Below, one piece after another: positions 1-9,212 of a stretch of DNA of 64,000 nt. The DNA comes from Acidobacteriota bacterium (GTDB lineage Bacteria > Acidobacteriota > Vicinamibacteria > Vicinamibacterales > 2-12-FULL-66-21). Made by a program: the position numbers and the translations under genes. How positions within the stretch are numbered: position 1 is the stretch's first letter; the number at the start of each line of letters is the position of its first letter. Location: positions 156,510 through 220,509 of the forward strand of contig QHWT01000040.1 of NCBI GenBank assembly GCA_003222675.1, written 5' to 3'. The notes beneath the pieces are model-generated. The model did no database searches. It had not been told where the DNA came from and saw nothing but the letters and a program-made list of their open reading frames with translations.

Positions 1-78
1 GAGAAAGTCGCGTCCGCGGACCAGCAGGCCGTCGACGAGTTCGTCGACCAGCACTTCTTTACAAATAGGAAAGCGTAA
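1..78 (+). CDS. C-terminal tail of an unidentified protein (partial)
   Basis: Frame 1 is open from the window edge to a TAA at 76-78 and encodes 25 residues ending in FFTNRKA. The composition (acidic helix followed by a short basic end) looks like a real protein terminus, and a repeat array begins immediately after the stop, as happens at other gene ends here. The rest of the gene lies outside the window, so no function can be given. Confidence 0.45.
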   Translation, partial: EKVASADQQAVDEFVDQHFFTNRKA

Positions 79-79
79 C

Positions 80-214
80 GGGGTGCGGGGTGCGGGGTGC
101 GGGGTGCGGGGTGCGGGGTGCGGGGCGCGGGGTGCGGGGTGCGGGGTGCAGGGCGCGGGAGGGGTACGTTGGGGCACCGGGTTCGCATCCCCGGATCCCG
201 CACCCCGCACCCCG
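80..214. repeat. Heptamer array GGGGTGC with inverted return copy
   Basis: About eleven degenerate copies of the 7-mer GGGGTGC run from 80 to about 161. After a short spacer, the complement (CCCGCAC units) follows at 194-214, so the two parts can pair into a hairpin. The array fills the gap between the upstream stop and the convergent P-type ATPase stop at 217. No gene or promoter is seen here. A hairpin at this position could act as a two-way terminator, but that is inference. Confidence 0.85.
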
Positions 215-216
215 AT

Positions 217-2340
217 CTATTCGCGCAGCAAGCGGAGCGCGTTTGCGATCACGATGAGCGATGCGCCCATGTCGGCGACGACCGCCATCCAGAGCGTCGC
301 GACGCCGAGAACGGCCATGACGAGGAAGACCGCCTTGAGCGCGATCGAGAACGCGATGTTCGCGCGGATGTTGCGGAGCGTCGCGCGGCTCAGACGCAGG
401 GCGTAGGGGATCTTCAGCAGTTCGTCCGCCATCAGTGCGACGTCGGCGGTCTCGAGCGCCGCATCGCTGCCCGCGGCGCCCATCGCGATCCCGACGTCTG
501 CCGCCGCCAGCGCGGGGGCGTCGTTCACGCCGTCGCCAATCATCGCGGTCGTGCCGTGCCGGTCGCGCAGCGCCCGCACCGCGGCAACCTTGTCCTGCGG
601 CAGCAGTCCCGATCGCACTTCGTCGACGCCGACCGCTGACGCGAGCGTCCGTGCCGCCGGTTCGTGATCGCCGGTCAGCAGCGCCACGTGCACGACACCG
701 TGATCGCGCAGCATCTGCACCGCGTCGCGCGCGGCCTCGCGCGGGCGATCGGCGACTCCAATCACGCCGACAGGCGCACCCGACGCAGCGACCATCACGA
801 GGGAACGACCGTCCGCGCCAAACGCCTCGACCCGCGCGTGCACTTCGGCCGAGCAGATCCCGCGTTCCTCGAACAAGCGATGACTTCCGATGAGAACGGT
901 TGATTCGCCCACGAGCGCTTCGGCGCCGAGACCGGGCAGCGCCTCGAAGCGCTGGACCGGTTCGAGCGCAAGCTGCTCGTCCAGCGCGTGCGCGAGAATC
1001 GCGCGCCCGATCGGATGCTCCGACCGGCTCTCGATCGACGCTGCGAGCTGAAGAATCCGCTGCGCGGACGCCCCGTTCACGGGCGCGACGCCCACCACGT
1101 GGAGCTCTCCTCTCGTGAGCGTGCCGGTCTTGTCGAATGCCACACAGCGCACGCCGGCAAGCCGCTCGAGGTGCGCGCCACCTTTGATCAGCACGCCTTT
1201 GCGCGCCGCGGCCGCCAGCGCGGAGACGACCGATACCGGCGTGGAGATGACGAGCGCGCACGGGCAGGAGATGACGAGCAGCACGAGTGCGCGGTAGATC
1301 CAGTCGGCCCACGCGCCAGTCCCGAACGCGGGCGGCACGAACCCGATCAGCACGGCGAGGACGAGCACCGCCGGCGTGTACACGCGCGCAAATCGCTCCA
1401 CGAAGGTCTGGCTGGGCGCGCGCTCGGCCTGCGCGTGCTCGACGAGATGGATGATGCGCGCGATCGTGGAGTCGCCACGCAGCCGCTCGACGATCACGTC
1501 GAGCGCGCCACGGCCGTTGATCGTTCCCGCGAAGACCTCGTCTCCCGGTCTCTTGTCGACCGGCAACGACTCTCCCGTGACCGGCGCCTGGTTCACCGCG
1601 CTCCGTCCATCGGCAATCCGCCCATCCAGCGGAATCTTCTCGCCCGGACGCACCAGCACTCGATCCCCGACGCGCACATCGTCAACGGGGACCCGCTCTT
1701 CAATGCCGCCGCGCATGCGAATCGCGTCGACCGGCGCCAGATCCATCAGCGCCCGAATTGCCCCGCGGGCGCGCTCCATCGCGCGCGCCTCGAGCAGCTG
1801 CGCGAGCGCGAACAGGAACACGACCGAGGCGCCTTCGCCCCACTCGCCGAGCGCCATCGCGCCGCAGACCGCCACGAGCATGAGGACGTTGATATCGAGC
1901 GCGAGCGATCGCGCCGCGTGGATCGCACGACGGACGCTGTAGACCGCGCCCGACGCGATTGCCGCCGCGTAGACGGCGACGGCAAGGCGATGATCGAGGC
2001 CCGAGAGCTCGATACCCATGCCGATCGCGACGGCAATGCCGGAGATAACGACCAACGTCAGACGGGTCGCGGCATTTGGTGCGTGTCCGACAGGCTGCTC
2101 GTGCTCGAGCCAGGCGCGCATGCCGGTCTGCGCGACGGCTTCTGCAATCGTTGACGTGCTCAGCTTCGCGGCGTCGTACTTGATCTTCAGGCGCTGGGCG
2201 AGGACGTCCGCGTCGAGCGCTTCGAGACCGGTCAGCTTCTTGAGCCGCCGCTCGAGGATCGCGACCTCTTCGTGGCAGTCCATCCCCTCGATCTTGAAGA
2301 CGGATTCGGCGTGGATCTCGCAGACTTCGCAGGTGGCCAC
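217..2340 (-). CDS. Zn/Cd/Pb-exporting P1B-type ATPase
   Basis: This 707-residue membrane pump exports divalent soft metals using ATP. In order it has an N-terminal metal-binding region with GMDCHEE at 19-25, an actuator TGES at 255-258, the membrane CPC motif at 359-361, the phosphorylated DKTGT at 403-407, the SEHP nucleotide site near 440-443, TGD at 557-559 and GDGVND at 602-607. Lys669 in helix M7 and Asp690 in helix M8 match the ZntA-type zinc/cadmium subgroup rather than copper pumps. I chose the GTG at 2340 because it overlaps the arsR-type stop by one base and removes a 64-residue out-of-frame-like extension. It is co-transcribed with the repressor just upstream, so it should be metal-inducible. 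The precise metal preference is inferred. Confidence 0.93.
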   Translation of the reverse strand: MATCEVCEIHAESVFKIEGMDCHEEVAILERRLKKLTGLEALDADVLAQRLKIKYDAAKLSTSTIAEAVAQTGMRAWLEHEQPVGHAPNAATRLTLVVISGIAVAIGMGIELSGLDHRLAVAVYAAAIASGAVYSVRRAIHAARSLALDINVLMLVAVCGAMALGEWGEGASVVFLFALAQLLEARAMERARGAIRALMDLAPVDAIRMRGGIEERVPVDDVRVGDRVLVRPGEKIPLDGRIADGRSAVNQAPVTGESLPVDKRPGDEVFAGTINGRGALDVIVERLRGDSTIARIIHLVEHAQAERAPSQTFVERFARVYTPAVLVLAVLIGFVPPAFGTGAWADWIYRALVLLVISCPCALVISTPVSVVSALAAAARKGVLIKGGAHLERLAGVRCVAFDKTGTLTRGELHVVGVAPVNGASAQRILQLAASIESRSEHPIGRAILAHALDEQLALEPVQRFEALPGLGAEALVGESTVLIGSHRLFEERGICSAEVHARVEAFGADGRSLVMVAASGAPVGVIGVADRPREAARDAVQMLRDHGVVHVALLTGDHEPAARTLASAVGVDEVRSGLLPQDKVAAVRALRDRHGTTAMIGDGVNDAPALAAADVGIAMGAAGSDAALETADVALMADELLKIPYALRLSRATLRNIRANIAFSIALKAVFLVMAVLGVATLWMAVVADMGASLIVIANALRLLRE

Positions 2341-2726
2341 TACCGGCGTTCCTCGGTTACGTGCCGCAGGCCCTGCTGGAACAAGCTGAGAATGTGCTGA
2401 TCGTCGAGCGTGTAGTAGACCTGCCGTCCGGCGCGTCGCGCGCGCACCAGGCGCATGTTCCTGAGCAGCCGGAGCTGATGCGACACGGCCGACTCGCTGA
2501 TGGCGACGAGCGACGCGAGATCGCAGACGCACAGCTCGCCCGCCGAAAGCACCTCGATGATGCGCACGCGCGTAGGATCGCCGAGCACGCGGAACGTTTC
2601 GGCGAGCGCCTCGGCTGCCCGGGCCGGCATCAGTCGTCCGCGCCGCGCTTCAGTCGCATTCGGGTCAAGATGCTCGACGTCGCACGGCTCGGTCGACGCG
2701 AGCGTCAGCTTGGAAGGTTGGCTCAT
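2340..2726 (-). CDS. ArsR/SmtB-family metal-sensing repressor
   Basis: A 128-residue winged-helix repressor. The alpha-3 region carries ELCVCDL (64-70), the CxC metal site of CadC/ArsR proteins, with an extra N-terminal Cys15. The last helix has Asp109, His111, His122 and Glu125, the exact D-x-H-x10-H-x2-E spacing of the SmtB/CzrA alpha-5 zinc site. It therefore has the ligands of both sensing sites, which fits Cd/Pb/Zn response. The ATG at 2726 is preferred over an upstream start at 2888 because the operator and promoter lie between them. The stop TAG overlaps the GTG of the pump gene. Confidence 0.93.
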   Translation of the reverse strand: MSQPSKLTLASTEPCDVEHLDPNATEARRGRLMPARAAEALAETFRVLGDPTRVRIIEVLSAGELCVCDLASLVAISESAVSHQLRLLRNMRLVRARRAGRQVYYTLDDQHILSLFQQGLRHVTEERR

Positions 2727-2734
2727 GATCTCTG

Positions 2735-2767
2735 AATATATGAACACACGCTCATATATTACGTCAA
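2735..2767 (-). promoter_or_regulatory. Promoter with SmtB-type operator for the repressor-pump operon
   Basis: A perfect 9-bp inverted repeat, AATATATGA (2735-2743) and TCATATATT (2752-2760), has an 8-bp spacer, typical of SmtB/CadC operators. On the minus strand a TTGACG -35 box (2762-2767) and a TCATAT -10 box (2738-2743) are 18 bp apart, so the operator lies between and over the promoter elements. The start codon at 2726 is nearby. This predicts autorepression relieved by metal. Confidence 0.8.
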
Positions 2768-2779
2768 GCACAGACCAGT

Positions 2780-2880
2780 GTGTAAAAGGGCGTCCGGGGT
2801 CTGACCCCAGTCCGCCGCGACCGCCGGGGTCCTTGGCCCGCCGTAGCCCGCGCGGCGAAGGCGGCTGACCCCGGACTGCT
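2780..2880. repeat. GC-rich imperfect inverted repeat
   Basis: The stretch has TCCGGGGTC near 2791 and its complement GACCCCGGA near 2868. Between them, a GGCCCGCCGTAGCCCGCGCGG core could form further hairpins. It lies between two divergent transcription units and encodes nothing convincing. Confidence 0.5.
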
Positions 2881-2881
2881 C

Positions 2882-2911
2882 TTGACACTCTTTTCCGCGT
2901 CCCGGTAGTAT
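2882..2911 (+). promoter_or_regulatory. Putative sigma70-type promoter of the ABC cassette
   Basis: TTGACA (2882-2887) is followed after 18 bp by TAGTAT (2906-2911), about 55 bp before the GTG start of the ATPase gene. The -35 box is a perfect consensus match. No operator was recognised. Confidence 0.45.
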
Positions 2912-2965
2912 CCGAGATTGGCCCCCTAATACGCTTTTCCTTCTATAGATTACGGAGAACTCCGC

Positions 2966-3925
2966 GTGATTGAGGTCCAACACCTCACAAAGCGTTACGG
3001 CCGAGTCACGGCCGTCGATGATGTGAGCTTCCGCGTTGAACGCGGCGAAATCCTCGGTTTCCTCGGCCCGAATGGCGCCGGCAAGACCACGACGATGCGC
3101 ATTCTGACGGGGTACATCCCTGCGTCAGAGGGGCGCGCGACCGTCGCTGGCTACGACGTGTTCGATCAACCGATCGAAGCCAAGCGCCGGACCGGCTACC
3201 TGCCCGAAACCCCGCCGCTTTATCCCGACATGACGGTGCGCGAGTATCTCGATTTCGTCGCGCGCATAAAGGGCGTGGCCGCCGCCGAGCGGCGCACGCG
3301 CGTGGACGCGGTGATCCAGCGCACACACATCGATGACATGGCGACGCGACACTGCGGCAAGTTGTCGAAAGGTTATCGACAGCGCGTCGGCCTCGCGCAG
3401 GCGATCCTGCACAACCCCGAGGTCCTGATCCTCGACGAGCCGACCGCGGGGCTGGACCCGAAGCAGATCATCGAGACACGGGATCTGATTCGCGGTCTCG
3501 GCGGCGACCACACCATCGTCCTGAGCACGCACATCCTCCCCGAGGTGTCGCAGACGTGCCAGCGGGTCGTCATTATCAATAAAGGCCGCGTCGTCGCGGT
3601 CGACACGCCGGAGAACCTGACGGCGCGATTGCAGGGCGCGGAGACGCTGTACGTGGAGGTCGACGCCGGCGGCGCAGACGTGCCAACGGCACTGACGGCG
3701 GTGCCGGGCGTGACGCGGGTTGCTGCCGCCGACACCCGGCCGGGGAGCGGCGCCTTCGAGGTGGAGAGCGAGCGCGGACGCGACGTCCGCCGCGAGCTCG
3801 CCCGCGACATCGTCACACGCGGATGGGGCTTGCTGGAGTTGCGGCCGATGCGCATGAGCCTCGAGGAAGTCTTCCTCCAGGTCACGACAGAGGAACCCGC
3901 AGCAGAGGAGGCGCCCCGTGCGTAA
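2966..3925 (+). CDS. ABC transporter ATP-binding protein (GldA-like)
   Basis: A 319-residue ATPase subunit that powers the membrane partner encoded next. Walker A GPNGAGKT is at 34-41, the signature region LSKGYRQR at 133-140 and Walker B LILDEPTAGLDP at 153-164. A C-terminal domain of about 90 residues after the nucleotide-binding domain is typical of GldA/NatA-type exporters. The GTG start at 2966 is preceded by a good GGAGAA ribosome site. It overlaps the permease gene by 8 bp. The four-gene order (ATPase, permease, GldG-like, DUF4340) is conserved in Acidobacteriota, Bacteroidota and others. The substrate is unknown outside gliding Bacteroidota. Confidence 0.92.
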   Translation: MIEVQHLTKRYGRVTAVDDVSFRVERGEILGFLGPNGAGKTTTMRILTGYIPASEGRATVAGYDVFDQPIEAKRRTGYLPETPPLYPDMTVREYLDFVARIKGVAAAERRTRVDAVIQRTHIDDMATRHCGKLSKGYRQRVGLAQAILHNPEVLILDEPTAGLDPKQIIETRDLIRGLGGDHTIVLSTHILPEVSQTCQRVVIINKGRVVAVDTPENLTARLQGAETLYVEVDAGGADVPTALTAVPGVTRVAAADTRPGSGAFEVESERGRDVRRELARDIVTRGWGLLELRPMRMSLEEVFLQVTTEEPAAEEAPRA

Positions 3926-4679
3926 CATCATTGCCATCGCCGACAAGGAGCTGCGCTCCTACTTCGCCTCGCCGATCGCTTACATCATCATCGGCTTCTT
4001 CGCGCTGCCCTTCGGCGTCTTTTTCTACCTGTATCTCGAAGCGTTCCTGCGCCAGAGCATGCAGATGGCGCAGTTCGGCGGCAACCTGAACGTGAACCAG
4101 CAGGTGATCCGGCTGGTGCTGCAGAACGCGTCGGTCATCATCCTCTTCGTGATGCCGATGATCACGATGCGGACCTATGCGGAAGAAAAACGATCCGGCA
4201 CGATCGAGCTCCTGCTCACGTCTCCGGTCACGGACTTCCAGATCATCGTCGGCAAGTTCCTGGGCGCGCTGGGCCTCTACATCGCGATGCTGCTGGTGAC
4301 GCTGCTGTATGTCGCAATCCTGTTCGTCTACGGCCACCCCGAGTGGCGACCACTCGTCGCGGCGTACCTCGGGCTGCTGCTGATGGGCGGTGCGTTCCTC
4401 TCGGTCGGCCTGTTCATCTCCAGCACGACCAACAACCAGATCGTCGCAGGAATGGTCTCGTTCGTAGTGTTCCTGCTGCTGTGGATCGTCGGATGGTTCG
4501 CCGACAGCGCGGGAGCGACCGTGGGACCGATCACCTCGTATCTGTCGATCACCGAGCACTTCGAAGATTTCTCGAAGGGCGTAATCGATACCAAGCACGT
4601 GCTGTACTACGTGAGCCTGATCACCTTCGGCCTGTTCCTGACCGCGAAGTCGGTCGATTCCGAAAGGTGGCGAGGGTAG
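3918..4679 (+). CDS. ABC-2 type permease (GldF-like)
   Basis: A 253-residue membrane protein with six hydrophobic segments. It begins with the cytoplasmic motif IADKELRSYFASPIAY, typical of ABC-2 permeases of the GldF/NosY group. The central MRTYAEEKRSGTIELLLTSP block is the coupling-helix region conserved in this family. It starts inside the end of the ATPase gene and is followed 2 bp later by the GldG-like gene, so the three products should be made together as one complex. Confidence 0.9.
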   Translation: MRNIIAIADKELRSYFASPIAYIIIGFFALPFGVFFYLYLEAFLRQSMQMAQFGGNLNVNQQVIRLVLQNASVIILFVMPMITMRTYAEEKRSGTIELLLTSPVTDFQIIVGKFLGALGLYIAMLLVTLLYVAILFVYGHPEWRPLVAAYLGLLLMGGAFLSVGLFISSTTNNQIVAGMVSFVVFLLLWIVGWFADSAGATVGPITSYLSITEHFEDFSKGVIDTKHVLYYVSLITFGLFLTAKSVDSERWRG

Positions 4680-4681
4680 CC

Positions 4682-6265
4682 ATGTTGAAGCGCATTCTCG
4701 GACTGCTCGGATGGCTCGGCGTCGTGCTCGTGTTCACGGCGGTGGCGATCCGCTTCATGAAACCGGAATGGCAGCAGTACTACAACGCGCTCGCGATCGC
4801 CGGACTCGTCTGCACATTGCTCTACATCCTCAGCCAATGGCGCGAGATCGGACATGCCTTCGCGGGGCGCCAGACTCGGTTCGGCACGCTCGCCGCCGCC
4901 AGCATCGTCGTCGTGCTCGCGATTCTGGCCGCGATCAACTACATCGGCACGCGCCACAACAAGCGCTGGGATCTGACGGCGGCGAAGCAGTTTTCATTAT
5001 CGGACCAGACACGCAAGGTCCTGGGTGACCTGAAGGATCCGGTCCGCATCAAGGTATTCGCTCTCAGCAACGAGTTCGCGCGTTTCCGCGATCGCCTCGA
5101 CGAGTACACCTACGCGGGGAAACACGTGTCGGTCGAGTACATCGATCCGGAGAAGAAGCCGGCCGTCGCGCAGCAGTACGGCATCACGGCGTCCGGGACT
5201 GTTGTCTTCGAGTACAAGGGACGATCGGAAAAGGCGACATCGGACGGCGAGCAGGAGTTGACCAATGCGCTCATCAAGGTCATCCAGGGCCGGCAGCCGA
5301 AGGTGTATTTCGTTCAGGGACACGGCGAGAAAGACACCGGCGGCGCGGAGCGAAACGGCTACAACGGCATCAACGGCGCGCTGACGTCTTCGAACTTCGT
5401 CACCGACAAGCTGGTGCTCGCGCAGCAGGGGGCGGTGCCAGCCGATGCGGACGTTGTTATCGTCGCGGGACCGAAAACCGATTTCCTGCAGCCGGAGATC
5501 GATTTCCTCCGCGCCTATCTCGCGCGTGGCGGCAAGGTCATGCTGATGCTCGACCCCGTGCTCAAGGCCGATCAGCCGCAGCTAACGTTGTTGCAGGGGC
5601 TCGCGAAAGACTGGGGCATCAACGTCGGCAACGACGTGGTGCTCGACGTCAGTGGGATGGGCCAGCTCATTGGCACCGACGAATCGGTTCCGGTCGCCGC
5701 GAGTTATCCAGCCCACCCCATCACCGACAACTTCAGGCTGCTCACAGCGTACCCATTGACGCGATCGGTGTCTCCCGTCGAGGGTGGAGTGAACGGTCAC
5801 ACGGCGCAGGCCATCGTCGAAACGAGCTCGCGGAGCTGGGCGGAAACCAATCTCAAAAGTCTGACCAGCGGGCAACCCGCGAAGCAGGATGATGGAGATA
5901 AAGCCGGACCGGTGTCGCTGGCCGCCGTCGTGTCGGCGCCGGTCGCCCAGGCGACGCCGAAAGCGGATCAGAAACCCGCGGATCAGAACGAGCGTAAACC
6001 GGAGACGCGACTTGTCGTGTTCGGCGACTCCGATTTCGCGAGCAACGCCGCGCTCGGAGTTCAGGGCAACCGCGATCTCTTCCTCAACGCGGTGAACTGG
6101 CTGGCGCAGCAGGAAAATCTGATCGCTATTCGCCCGCACGATCCTGAGGACCGCCGCGTCACGATGACGGCGGACCAGGCGACCCGCGTGTTCTACCTGA
6201 CGGTACTGATCGTGCCCGGGCTGATCCTGCTGGCCGGCGTGCAGACCTGGTGGCGGAGGCGTTAG
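4682..6265 (+). CDS. GldG-like ABC-associated auxiliary transport protein
   Basis: A 527-residue protein. The first 85 residues contain three membrane helices. A large extracytoplasmic region related to the GldG/DUF4350 fold follows (ITxxxxFSLSDQT entry near residue 100, then VYFVQGHGE near 210), and a single C-terminal helix ends at WWRRR. I chose the ATG at 4682, which has a GAGGG site upstream. The much longer frame beginning at 4343 overlaps the permease gene in another frame. The 540-residue family size and the cassette context support a membrane-anchored partner of the ABC transporter. Whether it belongs to a motility, secretion or envelope system cannot be told from this locus. Confidence 0.87.
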   Translation: MLKRILGLLGWLGVVLVFTAVAIRFMKPEWQQYYNALAIAGLVCTLLYILSQWREIGHAFAGRQTRFGTLAAASIVVVLAILAAINYIGTRHNKRWDLTAAKQFSLSDQTRKVLGDLKDPVRIKVFALSNEFARFRDRLDEYTYAGKHVSVEYIDPEKKPAVAQQYGITASGTVVFEYKGRSEKATSDGEQELTNALIKVIQGRQPKVYFVQGHGEKDTGGAERNGYNGINGALTSSNFVTDKLVLAQQGAVPADADVVIVAGPKTDFLQPEIDFLRAYLARGGKVMLMLDPVLKADQPQLTLLQGLAKDWGINVGNDVVLDVSGMGQLIGTDESVPVAASYPAHPITDNFRLLTAYPLTRSVSPVEGGVNGHTAQAIVETSSRSWAETNLKSLTSGQPAKQDDGDKAGPVSLAAVVSAPVAQATPKADQKPADQNERKPETRLVVFGDSDFASNAALGVQGNRDLFLNAVNWLAQQENLIAIRPHDPEDRRVTMTADQATRVFYLTVLIVPGLILLAGVQTWWRRR

Positions 6266-6267
6266 TC

Positions 6268-7572
6268 ATGCGCGGCCTCCGATCGTTTCTCGTGCTGCTC
6301 GTTGTCGCCGCCGGGCTCGGTGCGTACCTGTATTTCGTCGAATCGAAGCGCGAGCCGGGGGATGCCAAGAAGAATGAGAAGGTCTTTGCCGGCGTCGAGT
6401 CGGACAAGATCGATCGCGTCTCGGTGAAATCCGACAAGGGCGAGACCACCACGGTCGAGAAGAAGTCGGACAAGTGGCAACAGACGCAGCCTGCCACCGT
6501 GGAGGCAGACGGAGCGGAATTATCGGGCATCGTCTCGAATCTGGCGTCACTCGAAGTACAGCGGGTCGTCGACGAGCAGGCCACCGACTTCAAGCAGTAC
6601 GGCCTCGATCCAGCGCGGATCGAGGTGGCATTCAAGGCGGGCGGCCAGGATCGTCGCCTGCTGATAGGCCAGAAGACGCCGTCGGGGACCGACCTGTACG
6701 CGAAGGTTCCGGATAAGCCGCGCGTGTTCCTCATCTCGTCGTACCTGGAGTCGACGTTCAACAAGACCGCCTTCGATCTGCGCGACAAAACGGTCATCAG
6801 GATCGATCACGACAAAATCGACTCGCTTGACATCACGTCAGCCGATCGTGCGGTGAAGCTCGCGAAGAGCGGGTCGGACTGGCGGGTGAAGGCTCCGGTC
6901 GATGCGCGCGCGGACTTCGGCGCGGTGGACGGCATCATCGGGCGCCTCAACACGGCGCAGATGAAAGCGATTGCCGCGCCGAATCCGACGGACCTGAAGG
7001 AATACGGGCTCGACAAGCCGTCACTGACGGTGACGCTGGGGTCGGGTAGCTCGCAGGCGGGGCTCGCGATCGGCAAGGCTGCGGCTGAGGGCACGACCTA
7101 CGCGAGGGACCTGTCGCGTCCGATGGTGTTCACCATCGAAAACGCGCTCGTCGACGAGTTGAAGAAGCCCGCCGACGACTTCCGTGTCAAGGACATCTTC
7201 GATGCGCGGGCGTTCAACACGACGCGTGTCGAGGCGGTCCGCAACGGACAGACGGTCGCGTTCGAGAAGGCGGGCGAAAAGTGGAAGCAGGTCGCCCCCG
7301 CCGCGAAAGACGCCGATGCGACGAAGGTCGATGCGCTGCTGTCGGCGCTCACGGGAGCCCGCGCGTCCGGGTTCGTCGACAAGACGACCGCGCTCGACAA
7401 GCCGGAGCTGGCCGTCACGATGAAGTACGAGGATGGCAAGAAACAGGAGCGCGTCGTGTTCGGTCGTCAGGGCTCGGACGCCTTCGCGCGTCGCGACGGC
7501 GACGTGGGTGCCGCAAAGATCGATGCCGCCACGCTTGAGGGAATCATCAAGGCGTTGGACGCATTGAAATAA
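6268..7572 (+). CDS. DUF4340 membrane-anchored periplasmic protein
   Basis: A 434-residue protein with one N-terminal helix (residues 3-23) and then repeated beta-rich units. Each unit contains an ITxxxDxxVKLxKxGxxWRV-like stretch near 195 and again near 330, characteristic of DUF4340. The ATG at 6268 lies 2 bp after the GldG-like stop and behind a GGAGG site. In this cassette it is the usual fourth gene, probably an extracytoplasmic partner of the GldG-like protein. Its biochemical role is unknown. Confidence 0.85.
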   Translation: MRGLRSFLVLLVVAAGLGAYLYFVESKREPGDAKKNEKVFAGVESDKIDRVSVKSDKGETTTVEKKSDKWQQTQPATVEADGAELSGIVSNLASLEVQRVVDEQATDFKQYGLDPARIEVAFKAGGQDRRLLIGQKTPSGTDLYAKVPDKPRVFLISSYLESTFNKTAFDLRDKTVIRIDHDKIDSLDITSADRAVKLAKSGSDWRVKAPVDARADFGAVDGIIGRLNTAQMKAIAAPNPTDLKEYGLDKPSLTVTLGSGSSQAGLAIGKAAAEGTTYARDLSRPMVFTIENALVDELKKPADDFRVKDIFDARAFNTTRVEAVRNGQTVAFEKAGEKWKQVAPAAKDADATKVDALLSALTGARASGFVDKTTALDKPELAVTMKYEDGKKQERVVFGRQGSDAFARRDGDVGAAKIDAATLEGIIKALDALK

Positions 7573-7643
7573 CGATGAACCCCGGTCAAGGTCACCAGCA
7601 GGCCATGCGCAGTAGGCCGGGTCGAACATGCCACGCCGTGTAG

Positions 7644-7663
7644 GCCGGGTCTTTAGACCCGGC
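7644..7663. repeat. 20-bp dispersed palindrome
   Basis: GCCGGGTCTTTAGACCCGGC forms a 9-bp stem with a 2-base loop. An identical copy lies at 56173-56192, also preceded by GTAG and also in an intergenic gap. It is a REP-like dispersed palindrome. The next bases (GTGAAGGGCCGCCCTAC) form a second short GGGC/GCCC hairpin. Confidence 0.85.
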
Positions 7664-7675
7664 TCGTTGGCGGAC

Positions 7676-9172
7676 GTGAAGGGCCGCCCTACGCGAAATA
7701 CCGTGGCCGGTGCGCTGCTGCTGCTCCTCTTTGGATCCGCCTGCGCCGCTCACAAGGGGCCAACGTCCAACCCGCGTGCCGAGCGGGAGCTCGCCTCCGA
7801 CCTCACGCGCGTGTTCGGCGCCCCCGTCATGAGCCAGGGGCTGTGGGGCGTCGAAGTGAAGTCGCTCGATTCCGGCAGGGTGCTCTTCGAGCATAACGCG
7901 CGCACGCTCGTGATGCCGGCGTCCAACATGAAGATCCTGACGCTGGCCACCGCCGCCGAGACGCTCGGGTGGAACTTCTGCTTCACCACGACGCTGGAGA
8001 CCGGCGCGGCCGTCGAAGGCGGCGTGTTGAAGGGTGACCTGATCGTCAGGGGCACGGGCGATCCCACCATCAACAGTCGCAACGAACGCGCGGCCGCTGT
8101 GTTCGACGAATGGGCCAGCGCGTTGAAGGCCGCCGGGATTACACGCATCGATGGCGCAATCGTCGGGGATGACAACGCCTTTGACGACCAGGGTCTTGGC
8201 GCGGGGTGGTCGTGGGATTACCTCCAGTACGGCTACGCCGCGCCTGTGGGGGCATTGGAGGTCAACGAAAACGTCGCCCGGTTGACGGTGCGTCCCGGGG
8301 CAACGGAAGGCGACCCGGCCGTCCTCGAGCTCGCTCCCGGCTCCGGCCTGCAGGCCGTGAATCACGCCTACACGGGCGCGGCGAAATCCGCGGTCACGAT
8401 TGATTTCGAACGGCGCGTCGACCAACCAATCCTCATCGTGACGGGCAGTCTCGCGATTGACGCGCAGCCCGCCACGCGCGACGTGGCGGTCGTGAATCCG
8501 ACGATTTACTTTGCGCAGTCGTTGAAGGACGCGCTCATCGCGCGCGGCATCGATGTCACGGGCGGCGCCGTCGATGCCGACGATCGCGGCGATCTGCCGG
8601 CCCCGGACGCGCGCCGTGTGCTTGCACAGTCGCAGTCGCCGGCGCTGCGCGAGATCGCCACCGTGCTGATGAAGGTCAGCCAGAACCTGTACGCCGAAAC
8701 GCTGCTGAAGGCCGCCGGCGCCGCGCAGGGCGGCCTGGGTACGACCGAAGGCGGCCGCGTCGCCACCAGAGCGCTGCTGTCGTCGTGGGGCATCCCGCAG
8801 AGCACGTACGTCCAATACGACGGTTCGGGCTTGTCGCGCTACGACTACGTGACGGCGGACCTGATCGTCACGATTCTCGCACGCATGTTCGGCGACCCGC
8901 GTCATAAGGACGCATTCGTCGCCACATTGCCGGTCGCGGGAAAGGACGGGACGATCGCGTCACGGATGAAGAAGACGCGCGCCGAAGGCAACGCGATCGC
9001 AAAGACGGGATCCATCGCGAACGTGCGCAGCTTGTCGGGCTACGTGCACACGCGTGATGGGGAAACGCTGGCGTTCTCGATTCTCGCGAACAGCTTCACG
9101 ATTCCTGCCGCGACGGTGAACTGGATCGCGGATCTGGCGGTCGAGACGCTCGCGAATTTCACGAGACGCTAA
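7676..9172 (+). CDS. dacB: D-alanyl-D-alanine carboxypeptidase/endopeptidase, PBP4 family (S13)
   Basis: A 498-residue periplasmic serine peptidase that trims or cuts peptidoglycan cross-links. The N-terminus has a signal peptide (hydrophobic residues 10-20) ending near a Cys at 23, a possible but non-canonical lipobox. The catalytic SxxK is SNMK at 83-86, SxN is SQN in the MKVSQN segment near 338, and the third motif is KTGS in AKTGSIAN near 440. I place the start at GTG 7676 because the earlier frame start at 7628 would run through the dispersed palindrome at 7644-7663. It is transcribed toward the HEAT-repeat gene and ends in a hairpin region. Confidence 0.9.
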   Translation: MKGRPTRNTVAGALLLLLFGSACAAHKGPTSNPRAERELASDLTRVFGAPVMSQGLWGVEVKSLDSGRVLFEHNARTLVMPASNMKILTLATAAETLGWNFCFTTTLETGAAVEGGVLKGDLIVRGTGDPTINSRNERAAAVFDEWASALKAAGITRIDGAIVGDDNAFDDQGLGAGWSWDYLQYGYAAPVGALEVNENVARLTVRPGATEGDPAVLELAPGSGLQAVNHAYTGAAKSAVTIDFERRVDQPILIVTGSLAIDAQPATRDVAVVNPTIYFAQSLKDALIARGIDVTGGAVDADDRGDLPAPDARRVLAQSQSPALREIATVLMKVSQNLYAETLLKAAGAAQGGLGTTEGGRVATRALLSSWGIPQSTYVQYDGSGLSRYDYVTADLIVTILARMFGDPRHKDAFVATLPVAGKDGTIASRMKKTRAEGNAIAKTGSIANVRSLSGYVHTRDGETLAFSILANSFTIPAATVNWIADLAVETLANFTRR

Positions 9173-9174
9173 TC

Positions 9175-9212
9175 TTCCGCCTAAAGGCGGAACGTTGCCG
9201 CCTTTCAGGCGG
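9175..9212. repeat. Paired hairpins between convergent genes
   Basis: TTCCGCC-TAAA-GGCGGAA (9175-9192) and CCGCC-TTTCA-GGCGG (9198-9212) are two adjacent stem-loops. They occupy the 32-bp gap between the dacB stop and the HEAT-repeat stop and run slightly into the latter. They lack long U-tracts, so termination is possible but not shown. Confidence 0.7.

Noticed and set aside
80-214. CRISPR array
   Set aside because: Units are 7 bp and directly abutting, with no spacers; the same holds for the arrays at 12665, 35551 and 54111.
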